This document shows positions 1 to 6,774 of a stretch of DNA of 26,366 bases, piece by piece. The DNA comes from a virus, in IMG/VR virus record IMGVR_UViG_3300027969_000378, positions 1 to 26,366 of that record; one strand, given 5' to 3'. Each line of letters begins with the position of its first letter. Within the stretch, counting starts at the first letter, position 1. The position numbers and the translations under genes are program-made. The notes below the pieces were generated by a model, which was given only the letters and a program-made list of their open reading frames with translations, was not told where the DNA came from and did no database searches.

Positions 1-14
1 CGACGGGGGGGGTC

Positions 15-62
15 GGACACGGGATGTCCAATGACAATAGCGGGGTGGGACATTCGATGTCC
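15..62. repeat. Pair of GGACA-N5-TGTCC palindromes
   Basis: Two copies of the same 15-bp inverted repeat are present at 15-29 and 48-62. Each has arms GGACA and TGTCC around a 5-bp spacer; the spacers differ (CGGGA and TTCGA). The start-to-start distance is 33 bp, close to three helical turns, so both would face the same side of the helix. This layout is typical of operators bound by a dimeric repressor, but no binding protein can be assigned. Confidence 0.5.
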
Positions 63-97
63 TAGGGGGGATCCTGGTTGCCTAGTGTCAAATCGAA

Positions 98-125
98 AGT
101 GACCAGTGACCAGTGACCAGTGACA
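98..125. repeat. 7-bp tandem repeat (AGTGACC x4)
   Basis: Four head-to-tail copies of AGTGACC are present at 98-125; the last ends in A instead of C. The array sits in the non-coding left end. Short tandem arrays like this can be replication iterons, operators or slippage products; nothing here decides between them. Confidence 0.6.
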
Positions 126-237
126 AGGAAGGAAGGGAACCCACACAAGGGGATTGGATGGCCTACTCATGAGACAAGCGACAAGCGGCCCAAGGAAGGA
201 AGGAAGGGGACAAGCGGACTATCGGGGCACCGGGGCA

Positions 238-268
238 AAGAAAAGGCCCCTAGGGGATTCCTAGGGGC
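238..268 (-). terminator. Intrinsic terminator of the leftward operon
   Basis: A perfect 9-bp stem (arms 246-254 and 260-268, GCCCCTAGG against CCTAGGGGC) encloses a 5-base loop. On the minus strand the stem is followed at once by CTTTTCTTTG, a T-rich tract. On the plus strand no T tract follows. The hairpin lies about 110 bases past the last leftward gene, where an operon terminator would be expected. Confidence 0.75.
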
Positions 269-377
269 TTGGCGGGGGCTTGGATTTACTTTCCGTTGCC
301 CGCAAGGGCACTAAGGACTAACAGCAAAGTGAAAAGCAAACACAGGGCGAGATAACCGAGAACGCGAAGGAGGGGTT

Positions 378-626
378 TCAAAGTTTCCTCCCGTCGATTA
401 CCTCGAGTCTCATCCCGAGGTCGGTCAACTTTGCTTCGATGGTAGGGCGCACCCGGTCGGCGCAGTCGGCGCAGAAGACCTTAATCGAAACATATTGGGC
501 ACCCTTGCAAGCGGAGAACTCGGCGGCACGTTTCCAATCCAAGATCACCCCGCACTCGGGGATCGAACAAAAAATGGCGCGTCCCACGGAAAACTTGAAG
601 GCGTCGCGCTGAATAGTTTCTTTCAT
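378..626 (-). CDS. Small Cys-containing phage protein
   Basis: This is the last gene of the leftward operon, 82 aa from the ATG at 626; a GTG at 656 would add ten residues and overlap the previous gene by 26 bases. Neither start has a clear ribosome site, and I chose the ATG because it follows the upstream stop by four bases. Cys residues are arranged in pairs: C20 and C25 near AIFCSIPECGVILDW, C40, then C52xxC55 (FCADC). This resembles small zinc-binding phage proteins with the pattern C-x-VLDWRRA...C-x-x-C. I infer metal binding and do not know the function. Confidence 0.65.
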   Translation of the reverse strand: MKETIQRDAFKFSVGRAIFCSIPECGVILDWKRAAEFSACKGAQYVSIKVFCADCADRVRPTIEAKLTDLGMRLEVIDGRKL

Positions 627-630
627 GGGG

Positions 631-990
631 TCAAAATTGCTGAATGACGATTCCACCGTCGAATTGCACTACAGTGGTTTTCCGGCCAAGCCACATTTCA
701 GCCTGATTATTGTCCTCTGACTTGAAACCGTAAGCTTTCGCAGCTTCAAGCGCGGAAAGATATTCCGCCCATTCACAGCAAATCCCGATTGGATCAAGGG
801 TGAGTTCCTCTGCAATTGAGTTTTCGTATTCTTCCAAATATTCAAACAAGGCGCGGAGCGCGGCTGGGGAAAACTGCGTTCCCCGCCCGCAGGCGCGGAA
901 TGCGTCGGTAAATGCGTACTCTGTTACAATGGTTTTCATATGGTTTTTAAGGGCATCAATTGCCCGCAGAACCCACGGAGTTTCCCCCAT
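631..990 (-). CDS. Conserved phage hypothetical protein, 119 aa
   Basis: The frame is open to 1080, but the start at 990 is set by a strong ribosome site, GGAGG five bases before the ATG. The central part carries the signature FSPAALRALFEYLEEYE followed by LDPIGICCEWAEY, which I recognise from a widespread family of small acidic phage proteins of unknown role. An N-terminal helical segment of about 20 residues precedes it. The gene starts 16 bases after the end of the 230-aa gene and ends four bases before the start of the 82-aa gene, so it is co-transcribed with both. Confidence 0.8.
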   Translation of the reverse strand: MGETPWVLRAIDALKNHMKTIVTEYAFTDAFRACGRGTQFSPAALRALFEYLEEYENSIAEELTLDPIGICCEWAEYLSALEAAKAYGFKSEDNNQAEMWLGRKTTVVQFDGGIVIQQF

Positions 991-1006
991 GGATCCTCCG
1001 GAGAAT

Positions 1007-1699
1007 TCAAGCTTCGATGAAGTGACCAGCACCCTTTCCGTGTGGTGGAATGTGGACAGACTCGAGACCCCCGCGGGCACCCGAGCATAATTGACACACA
1101 GCGCAGGGGGTTCCTACTCGGGTGGATTCACACAGCGACTCACCGACACTAGCCTCGGAGCCGACGCGGAAAGTAGACCAGCCAAGGGAGCGGGCGATCA
1201 CAAGTTCCGCGATGGAGTCCACCGATGCCATTAGAAGGGTTTTCCACGCTTGGAGGGAGGGTTTTCTCCACTGGTGAGTGTAGCCTGTCCACCCCGAAGA
1301 AACGCCCGCAATAGCAAGCGCAAGGGAAAGGGGAATATGGACGGGGTCACCGTAGGCTCCGAAGCGGACTTTCCGGCCAGTGAAACACTCGAGACTACGC
1401 AGGGGGGGATAGTTTCCGGCTTTCCATGCTTTCCAAATCCCTTGGGGAGCTTGGCCGGGGTTCACATAGCAAGTCCGCTCCACACCGTGACGACCGTTTT
1501 CTTCGTGTCCACGGTGGACACAAGATCCACAGATTAAGCGGTCCAAGCCCGTGCGGATTGCTTCTGTGGGACTACAGGCTTTAACGAGTATCCAGATTTG
1601 GATCATATCGCCTGTCTTCCGGTTGTCCGAAGGGGTTTCAAACCCGGTTGCAATGATGACTCGGGCGTGATCTTCGTGGAGGATGTAGCCGTTACTCAT
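1007..1699 (-). CDS. Cys-rich conserved phage protein (DUF7227-like)
   Basis: This 230-aa protein matches a type common in phages, with fixed motifs in order: an N-terminal KTGDMIQIWIL segment (28-38), C57xxC60 followed by HRG, C77, RFGAYGDP (112-119), TGYTHQW (138-144), ASVDS (158-162), GWSTFRV (173-179), and C190 with C199xxC202xxC205. The spaced Cys clusters suggest a zinc or iron-sulfur site, and the GAYGDP/TGYTH motifs suggest a barrel-like enzyme; both are inference. The biochemical role is unknown. The ATG at 1699 overlaps the stop of the upstream gene (ATGA) and has a weak G-rich site (GGGGGTG) before it. The family assignment is from memory. Confidence 0.8.
   Translation of the reverse strand: MSNGYILHEDHARVIIATGFETPSDNRKTGDMIQIWILVKACSPTEAIRTGLDRLICGSCVHRGHEENGRHGVERTCYVNPGQAPQGIWKAWKAGNYPPLRSLECFTGRKVRFGAYGDPVHIPLSLALAIAGVSSGWTGYTHQWRKPSLQAWKTLLMASVDSIAELVIARSLGWSTFRVGSEASVGESLCESTRVGTPCAVCQLCSGARGGLESVHIPPHGKGAGHFIEA
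1505..1521. repeat. Near-perfect inverted repeat inside a gene
   Basis: GTGTCCAC and GTGGACAC flank a single G, giving an 8-bp-arm palindrome within the 230-aa gene, near the region encoding C57-H62. It includes TGTCC and GGACA in the opposite order to the two left-end palindromes. It may be a chance product of coding sequence or an internal site. Confidence 0.4.
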
Positions 1700-1950
1700 C
1701 GGGCACCCCCGTGAACCACAGTGAACCGGACATTGTGTCCGGTCGTTTCGTTTCGTCCGGTGCTGTAGCCTATGAAAGCGGCAAATTCGACGATGGAAAG
1801 ATTCGGCACGTAGGAATCTTCGACCATAGTCCGGACGTAACCGCGGCGACCGAATGCGCGGCGGGCGGCACGTTTCGCGAAGATCTCAGCGGCGGCGGCG
1901 ATGCCTTCGGCGCGGACTGGGCGGAAACCGTTGCAACGGAAGAGGATCAA
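1696..1950 (-). CDS. Small phage hypothetical protein (84 aa)
   Basis: The start is a TTG at 1950 with a strong GGAGG six bases upstream, and it overlaps the previous stop (TTGA), so translational coupling is likely. The protein begins hydrophobic and Arg-rich, then has an Ala/Arg-rich helix (about residues 16-37, EGIAAAAEIFAKRAARRAFG) followed by RRGYVRTMVED and SIVEFAAFIGY. I do not recognise a named family; the Ala/Arg helix plus aromatic segment is typical of small accessory phage proteins. Its 4-base overlaps on both sides show that it is a real operon member. Confidence 0.65.
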   Translation of the reverse strand: MILFRCNGFRPVRAEGIAAAAEIFAKRAARRAFGRRGYVRTMVEDSYVPNLSIVEFAAFIGYSTGRNETTGHNVRFTVVHGGAR

Positions 1951-2057
1951 AGGACACCTCCGACGATGAGATCGGCGACGCAGAGCGCGAGGGCTGAGAT
2001 TACGAGGAACGCGCCGATTAGGATCGCGAGGGCGGAGAGGAAGGGTTTAAGTTTCAT
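1947..2057 (-). CDS. 36-aa single-pass membrane peptide
   Basis: This is the first gene of the leftward operon, 36 aa from the ATG at 2057. After MKLKPF it is almost entirely one hydrophobic helix (about residues 7-35, including LSALAILIGAFLVISALAL), so it should be an inner-membrane peptide with its N-terminus charged. There is no clear ribosome site before the ATG. The end overlaps the next gene by 3 bases. Function unknown; small membrane peptides of this size occur in phage early and accessory operons. Confidence 0.55.
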   Translation of the reverse strand: MKLKPFLSALAILIGAFLVISALALCVADLIVGGVL

Positions 2058-2068
2058 GATTTGAGAGG

Positions 2069-2118
2069 GAACCAATGATCGGTTCACGAGAGGAGAGTGC
2101 AACGGTTCACGAGAGGAG
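2069..2118. promoter_or_regulatory. Divergent control region with duplicated 16-bp element
   Basis: The 90-base space between the leftward operon and the small terminase gene holds two identical copies of CGGTTCACGAGAGGAG at 2080-2095 and 2103-2118, 23 bases apart. An inverted repeat, GAACC...GGTTC with a 7-base spacer, lies at 2069-2085 and shares bases with the first copy. I could not find a convincing -35/-10 pair in either direction, though TTGACT on the minus strand (2118-2123) is a possible -35. The position between divergent units makes a transcriptional control role likely but unproven. Confidence 0.5.
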
Positions 2119-2147
2119 TCAACGCTGGAATACAAGAGAATGAGAAA

Positions 2148-2636
2148 ATGCTATCGGGGGGAATGGCGAAAGCGGGGGCGAAAAAAAATTCAACGGTTAA
2201 CCTGGAGAAGTCTTTAGGGGTTGGACATGAGATGTCTGAGGGGGGGAAGAAGGAAAAACGGAGGGTTGGGAGGCCCGAAATCCAGATATCTGCGGAACAG
2301 AAAAAAACAGCAACTCGAGCGGCTTACTTGGGTATGCCGGAAGATCGGATCGCGATCATCTGCGGATTTGCTTCCGGCAATCCAACTGGCTGGGGGCAAT
2401 ATCTCATTCGCCATCCAGACTTTAAACGGGAGCTTGAAAGCGCAAGGGTCACCGGTGAGGTTGAAATGCAGGGTAGAGTTCTAGACGCAGGCAATGGCTG
2501 GCAGGGTTCCGCATGGCTCCTCGAGCGCACCCGTGGCTACGTTGCCCGTGCCTCGCTTGAACATACGGGCAAAGGTGGCAAAGAGTTAAGTGTTAGCGGT
2601 AATCTACTTGGCGCATTCGGTGGGCAATCCAAATAG
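2148..2636 (+). CDS. terS: Terminase small subunit (putative)
   Basis: The protein lies directly upstream of the large terminase. After a Lys-rich, poorly ordered N-terminus it has a helical domain (AEQKKTATRAAYLGMPEDRIA, then GFASGNPTG) that looks like the DNA-binding part of small terminases. A later segment, GSAWLLERTRGYVAR, resembles the ALWxLER motif seen in many of them. The role would be recognition of packaging sites and activation of TerL. The start is uncertain: GTG 2097, ATG 2148, ATG 2163 and ATG 2232 are all in frame. I chose 2148 (preceded by GAGAAA), giving 162 aa; 2232 would give a more standard 134 aa. Confidence 0.72.
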   Translation: MLSGGMAKAGAKKNSTVNLEKSLGVGHEMSEGGKKEKRRVGRPEIQISAEQKKTATRAAYLGMPEDRIAIICGFASGNPTGWGQYLIRHPDFKRELESARVTGEVEMQGRVLDAGNGWQGSAWLLERTRGYVARASLEHTGKGGKELSVSGNLLGAFGGQSK

Positions 2637-2759
2637 GATAAGCAATAGGGATAGTGTACTAGGATAAGGACTATGGTAATAGGACGACGGGGGCGGGGGA
2701 CCACCCAGGAGGGGGGTGGGTGATACCTTATACCCCCCATCAGTACCCAACCCAATTTT
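2637..2759. other. Spacer between terS and terL with hairpin
   Basis: This 123-base non-coding gap is long for an otherwise tightly packed cluster. It has a 9-bp direct repeat TAGGATAAG (2634-2642 and 2660-2668) and a G/C-rich hairpin with arms CCACCC (2701-2706) and GGGTGG (2714-2719), then a C-rich tract and an AT-rich end just before the terL start. No T tract follows the hairpin, so it is not a standard terminator. It could be a packaging site or mRNA control element; this is inference. Confidence 0.45.
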
Positions 2760-4295
2760 ATGAGTGTCAAGCAAATTAAACGAAAGAAATCCCCTTCACT
2801 AGGAATGGGTTCGCATATCCCTGCATGGAAGCAGCGTAAGCTCTTGGAGGAGGCACAACATTTGGCCAACTTCCCTAAGATGATGTTGGGGCTTCGCGAC
2901 ACCTATCCTTGGCAGGAGAAGGTGCTGGGAGCGTTGAACGAGAAGCATTCCAAGGTGGCCCTCAAGGCCGCGAATGGTTCTGGCAAGACGAGCATGGTAG
3001 CCGCGAGCGCGGTCGTCTGGCACATGCTCCGCTGGCCTGGGAGTCTTGTGGTATGTACGGCTGGTGTGTACCGACAGGTGGCCGATGCTCTGTGGCCGCA
3101 TCTGCGGAAGATGATCAATGGATTGGGTGGCGAGGAGAATGGATTCTCGATCAAGGATGGAGAGATCCGCTATGTGTACCCGAAGAAGGTGGATGGTCAG
3201 GAGTTGGTGAGTAGGTGCATAGGGTTCTCGGCGAGCAATCCGGAGAAGGCGGAGGGCTGGCATGTGCAAGGTCCGAGCAATGATTTGCTGTATATTGTGG
3301 ATGAGGCGAAAGCGGTACCGGACGGGATATTCCAGTCGATGGAACGGTGCCAGCCGACTCGGACTCTGTTGATGAGTAGCCCCGGCGGCTCCTCCGGATA
3401 TTTCTACGATGTATTTCGCAGAAATGATGGGAAGTGGAATACGTTTACGGTGACGGCTTTTGATTGTCCGCATATCCGGAAGGAGTGGATTGATGATCAG
3501 TTCGCTAGGTGGGGCGAGGGTCATCCGCTTGTGAGATCGATGATCTATGCGGAGTTCATGGAGGACGACGGGAGTTTGACGGCGGTGAAGACGATTGATT
3601 GGCAGAGGGTGGTTAGTGGCCCACCTAAAGAGGATACGGAGGGTCAGCCATTGACCGCGGGTTGTGATTTCTCAGCGGGCGGTGATGAAAGCGTCCTCGT
3701 CATTCGCCAGGGCAATACGGTTAAGGGACTGGTGCGGTGGCGGGATAAGGACACGATGGCCAGTGTGGGTAGGTTCATAGCGGAGTTCAGGAAGTGGAAT
3801 CTGAAGGCGGCGGATATCTATGCGGATGTGGGCGGCATGGGTGTGGTGATGTGTGATGCCCTCCGCTCCGAGGGTTGGGATGTGCGGCGAGTGAACTTTG
3901 GGGAGCGGGCCATTCGGGATGATCAGTTCGTGAATAGGGCGGCTGAGATGTGGATCGAGTTCGGGCGGATGGTGGAGGAGGGGAAGGTGAATCTGGGGCC
4001 TGTTGGAACGGACGAGATTCTATTGCAGCAGTTCGTGAGCAGGAAGGTGCGGACTAATGGTAAGGGGAAGCTGACGCTGGAGGGTAAGGACGAGCTGCGA
4101 TCCCGCGGGGTGAATAGTCCGGATCGGGCGGATGCTATGGTGCTGGCGTTTTGCGGTGGTGGCGGGAAGCGGATGGATGAGTACCTGAAAGCATTGGGTG
4201 AGGATGGAAGGAGCTTGCTTGAAAGGATGGAGGATGAGATAGGTCCGGTGGAGGAAACTGGGTCTCCGCTTGCTGGATGCGAGGTTGGCGGGTAG
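2760..4295 (+). CDS. terL: Terminase large subunit
   Basis: This 511-aa protein is the ATP-driven DNA packaging motor with a headful or cohesive-end nuclease. The N-terminal ATPase has Walker A NGSGKTS (72-78), Walker B LLYIVDE (176-182) and a coupling motif TLLMSSPGG (202-210). The C-terminal RNase H-like nuclease shows the expected acidic residues in GCDFSAGGDES (D303), YADVGGMG (D356) and NSPDRADAM (D455/D458). Length is normal for the family. The ATG at 2760 has no ribosome site; a second ATG at 2805 (residue 16) follows AGGA directly. It lies between terS and the portal gene, as is usual. Confidence 0.96.
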   Translation: MSVKQIKRKKSPSLGMGSHIPAWKQRKLLEEAQHLANFPKMMLGLRDTYPWQEKVLGALNEKHSKVALKAANGSGKTSMVAASAVVWHMLRWPGSLVVCTAGVYRQVADALWPHLRKMINGLGGEENGFSIKDGEIRYVYPKKVDGQELVSRCIGFSASNPEKAEGWHVQGPSNDLLYIVDEAKAVPDGIFQSMERCQPTRTLLMSSPGGSSGYFYDVFRRNDGKWNTFTVTAFDCPHIRKEWIDDQFARWGEGHPLVRSMIYAEFMEDDGSLTAVKTIDWQRVVSGPPKEDTEGQPLTAGCDFSAGGDESVLVIRQGNTVKGLVRWRDKDTMASVGRFIAEFRKWNLKAADIYADVGGMGVVMCDALRSEGWDVRRVNFGERAIRDDQFVNRAAEMWIEFGRMVEEGKVNLGPVGTDEILLQQFVSRKVRTNGKGKLTLEGKDELRSRGVNSPDRADAMVLAFCGGGGKRMDEYLKALGEDGRSLLERMEDEIGPVEETGSPLAGCEVGG

Positions 4296-4313
4296 GAAGA
4301 GGGGTATACATTT

Positions 4314-6218
4314 ATGATGAGCGACAAACAGCGGAATTCGTTGCAGGGCCAGATTGTTGAGGCTGTTGCCCAGCGAAGCCCGTGGGAGATAAGGCAGACG
4401 CGGTGGTATGAGTTACGCCATCACGGATTGCGACGTACCAATAAGCCCTGGCCCAAGGCCGCGGATCTGCATTGGCCGCTCATTGATACGGCGATCGAGA
4501 AGCTCAAGCCGCTGTTCCTCCAGCAGGCGTTGGGCATGGATGTTGTGGCCAGCTTTGTTCCGATGCGCCAGCAGTTGAATGCGTATACGAAGGTGGCTGA
4601 GGACTGGTTCAATTATAAGATTCGGGACAAGACCAATTTTACGGATGAGGTATTGAGCTGGGTGGATTACACGCTGATGAGTGGGCGCGGGGTGATCAAG
4701 TGCTTCTGGAATCCCGGTGATAAGCGGGTGGGGTTTGAGGCGATTGACCCGATGTATTTCATTGTGCCGGCATACACCGTGGATTTGCAGGATGCAGATT
4801 GGGCGGTGCATGTGATGCCGATGAGTGTGGGGGCGTACAAGCGGATGGCTGGGCAGTTCGGGTGGAAGAGCGATTCCAAGACGATCGAGAAGATTCGGGG
4901 TAATCCGCAGCAGGACGATAACGTCCCGGGAGCAGCGACCGAGGAAGACGCAAAGCAGCTTCGCGAGGGTATCACTTACACGAGCAATACCGATGGGGTG
5001 ATTGTGTGGGAGGTGTACAAGAAGCGGGATGACGGGGTATGGGAGGTTTACCTGTACAGCCCCGCGGCAGTGGACATGGATCTGCGAGATCCGATGGAGT
5101 TGCCATATGATCATGGCCAATGTCCCTTCGTGGACTTCCCGTATGAGATCAAGGACAAGGGATGGTTCAGCCCGCGGGGCGTGTGCGAGATCTTGGCTCC
5201 GTTCGAGTTGTCCATGACCTCGATGTGGAACCATAAGCACGATGCGATGACGCTCTATAATCGCCCGCTATTTAGGGCGGAACGGGAGCTACCGAACAGT
5301 ATCAACTTGCGGTTCTCGCCCGGTCAGATCTTGCCGTATGGCGTGGCCCCGGTCCAGATGCCGCAGCCCCCGGTGAGCTTCGATCAGGAGCTAAACCAGA
5401 CTCGGGCGGTGGCGGAGAACCGGATCGGTAGTCCGGATTACGCGATGGGCAGTGCGATGGGCGGGGGTAGTGACCGGCGGACGGCGACCGAGATCCAGAG
5501 TATCAATGCTCAGGCAATGCAGAGCGGTGATCTGCGGGCGCGACTATTCCGTATGGCACTGGGCAAGATGTACCGGCAAGCTTGGGGACTTTATGTTCAG
5601 TATGATTCCAAGAGTTTACGATACCGCTTCGCGGAGGACTCGCTGGATGCGGATCCGGTGGCATTGCACGATCAATATGAGCTGGAACCGAAGGGCGGTA
5701 TGGACATGGTCAGCCGGCAGATGATGGTTCAGCAGGCCATTAACCGTAAGCAACTGTTCCAGAACAGCCCCTGGGTCGATCAGGTGGAGCTGGATAAGAG
5801 CATCATGGAGCTGGATGACCCGTCCCTGATCAAGCGATTGATACGGGATCCAGGTCAGAAGCAGCAGGATGAGCTTGAGGACGAGACCAAGACGATCCCG
5901 ACACTGCTAATCGGCATCCCGGTGCCGGCTAAACCGGGTCAGAACTTCGCGGGCCGTATCGGTGTGCTGATGCAGTACCTGAATGGGGCGATCCAGCAGG
6001 GGCAGCAGTTCAGTCCGGCTTCCAAGAATGCGTTTATGGTGCGGATTGACAGCCTGTTGCAGGGGTACGAGCAGGTGGCGACCAATGAAGCGCGGAAGTT
6101 GAGGGCTGAGATCCAGAAGTTCCTGACCAGCAGCGGTTTGTTGCAGCAGCAACAGCCTCAGATGCCAATGCCGCCCGCCGGCCCAGAGCCTCAGATGGCC
6201 CAGCCTCCCGTTCAATAA
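4314..6218 (+). CDS. Portal protein
   Basis: This 634-aa protein follows terL by 18 bases and matches podovirus-type portals in size. It should form the ring through which DNA enters and leaves the head. Seen in order: an N-terminal helical region, the segment DEVLSWVDYTLMSGRGVIKCFW (about 106-127) with the typical portal turn, the wing strands VWEVYKKRDDGVWEVYLY, and the stem and clip region around APFELSMTSMWNHKHDA and GSPDYAMGSAMGGGSDRRTATEIQ, the latter a clear portal signature (A-x-T-A-T-E-I). The C-terminal 40 residues are Gln/Pro/Met-rich and probably disordered. AGGAAGAGG lies about 11 bases upstream. ATG 4317 is an equal start choice. Confidence 0.92.
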   Translation: MMSDKQRNSLQGQIVEAVAQRSPWEIRQTRWYELRHHGLRRTNKPWPKAADLHWPLIDTAIEKLKPLFLQQALGMDVVASFVPMRQQLNAYTKVAEDWFNYKIRDKTNFTDEVLSWVDYTLMSGRGVIKCFWNPGDKRVGFEAIDPMYFIVPAYTVDLQDADWAVHVMPMSVGAYKRMAGQFGWKSDSKTIEKIRGNPQQDDNVPGAATEEDAKQLREGITYTSNTDGVIVWEVYKKRDDGVWEVYLYSPAAVDMDLRDPMELPYDHGQCPFVDFPYEIKDKGWFSPRGVCEILAPFELSMTSMWNHKHDAMTLYNRPLFRAERELPNSINLRFSPGQILPYGVAPVQMPQPPVSFDQELNQTRAVAENRIGSPDYAMGSAMGGGSDRRTATEIQSINAQAMQSGDLRARLFRMALGKMYRQAWGLYVQYDSKSLRYRFAEDSLDADPVALHDQYELEPKGGMDMVSRQMMVQQAINRKQLFQNSPWVDQVELDKSIMELDDPSLIKRLIRDPGQKQQDELEDETKTIPTLLIGIPVPAKPGQNFAGRIGVLMQYLNGAIQQGQQFSPASKNAFMVRIDSLLQGYEQVATNEARKLRAEIQKFLTSSGLLQQQQPQMPMPPAGPEPQMAQPPVQ

Positions 6219-6221
6219 GCT

Positions 6222-6524
6222 ATGACCTGCAAAGATTGCCGATATCGAGCCTCCGACAAGACCTGCCGGCGGTTTCCGCCCACCAGTAGGCCAACTTGCT
6301 GGCCCACTGTGCTGGATTTCGATTGGTGCGGAGAATTTTACGCTATGACCGCTATTATTGTGGAGCCTCAGCCCGTTTTGACCTCGATTCCGGTGCAATC
6401 CCAAGCCCAAGCTCCGTTAATGGAGCAGCTTGAGGAGGGTGTGGCACCGAAGATCAGGTTCCAGAAGGCTAAGAGGCAGGAGAACATCAAGGAGTTGCAG
6501 GATTCACCCCTATTCCAATCTTGA
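6222..6524 (+). CDS. Small Cys-motif protein downstream of portal
   Basis: This 100-aa protein starts with C3xxC6 and continues with C15RRFPP, W27P and DWCGEF (C36), a spacing I have seen in small phage and bacterial proteins that probably bind zinc. The second half is Gln/Pro-rich and then charged, ending in KELQDSPLFQS. It begins three bases after the portal stop and ends one base before the next ATG. No ribosome site is present, so coupled translation is likely. The function is unknown; the location suggests head assembly. Confidence 0.7.
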   Translation: MTCKDCRYRASDKTCRRFPPTSRPTCWPTVLDFDWCGEFYAMTAIIVEPQPVLTSIPVQSQAQAPLMEQLEEGVAPKIRFQKAKRQENIKELQDSPLFQS

Positions 6525-6525
6525 T

Positions 6526-6771
6526 ATGGCCGAGTACCAAGGAAAGAAAGTATCGCTTGGCAAACCTTTCTATACACCCGGCGAAACAAAGAAGCGGGCG
6601 GTGTACGTCCGAAATCCGAAGGGTACCGTGATCAGGGTTCGCTTCGGTGACCCCAACATGGAGATCAAGAAGGACGATCCCGAACGGCGAAAGAGCTTCC
6701 GAGCGAGGCATAACTGCGATACTGCGACTGATAAGACAACCCCGAGGCATTGGTCGTGTAAAATGTGGTGA
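6526..6771 (+). CDS. Small basic head-region protein (81 aa)
   Basis: The ATG at 6526 lies one base after the previous stop; the frame upstream is open but has no family-like sequence. The protein opens with a strand-rich segment (GKKVSLGKPFYTPGETKKRAVYVRN, in part) and GTVIRVRFGDPNMEIKKD. It then ends with RKSFRARHNCDTATDKTTP and WSCKMW. The FRARHNC...K-T-P-x-x-WSCxxW ending is a recognisable conserved signature of small phage proteins found next to portal genes in several podo- and myovirus groups. The two Cys may bind metal. Role unknown. Confidence 0.8.
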   Translation: MAEYQGKKVSLGKPFYTPGETKKRAVYVRNPKGTVIRVRFGDPNMEIKKDDPERRKSFRARHNCDTATDKTTPRHWSCKMW

Positions 6772-6774
6772 TTT

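Larger units (their letters stand above)
1..377. other. Repeat-rich non-coding left end
   Basis: I see no convincing gene here. The only reading frame of any length (120-314, plus) is Gly/Lys/Arg-rich, arises from the purine-rich repeats and lacks a ribosome site. The stretch contains two short palindromes, a 7-bp tandem repeat, two purine-rich GGAA tracts (about 125-137 and 191-210), a terminator-like hairpin and a smaller TGCCC-GCAA-GGGCA hairpin with a GNRA tetraloop (297-310). It lies downstream of a leftward operon, so it is probably the space between that operon and whatever lies off the left edge. Confidence 0.7.

Noticed and set aside
98-125. CRISPR array
   Set aside because: The repeat unit is 7 bp with no spacers, so it is a simple tandem repeat.
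120-314. 64-aa plus-strand reading frame in the left-end repeats
   Set aside because: Its sequence follows the GGAA/GGGG repeats (Gly, Lys, Arg), has no ribosome site and runs through the terminator hairpin.
800-1090. 96-aa plus-strand reading frame
   Set aside because: It is antisense to the 119-aa leftward gene, which has a strong ribosome site and a recognisable family pattern.
1711-2064. 117-aa plus-strand reading frame
   Set aside because: It lies opposite the 84-aa and 36-aa leftward genes, which are joined to their neighbours by start-stop overlaps; its residues look like a frame shadow (Gly/Ala/Asp/Arg).
2701-2719. Rho-independent terminator after terS
   Set aside because: The hairpin has short arms, a G-rich loop and no T tract on either strand, so I kept it only as structure in the spacer.
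2799-3524. 241-aa minus-strand reading frame
   Set aside because: It is antisense to the Walker A-to-Walker B part of the large terminase, and is Arg/His/Pro/Leu-rich as expected of a shadow.
4413-5240. 275-aa minus-strand reading frame
   Set aside because: It is antisense to the portal gene and rich in His, Arg, Leu and Pro with no domain pattern.
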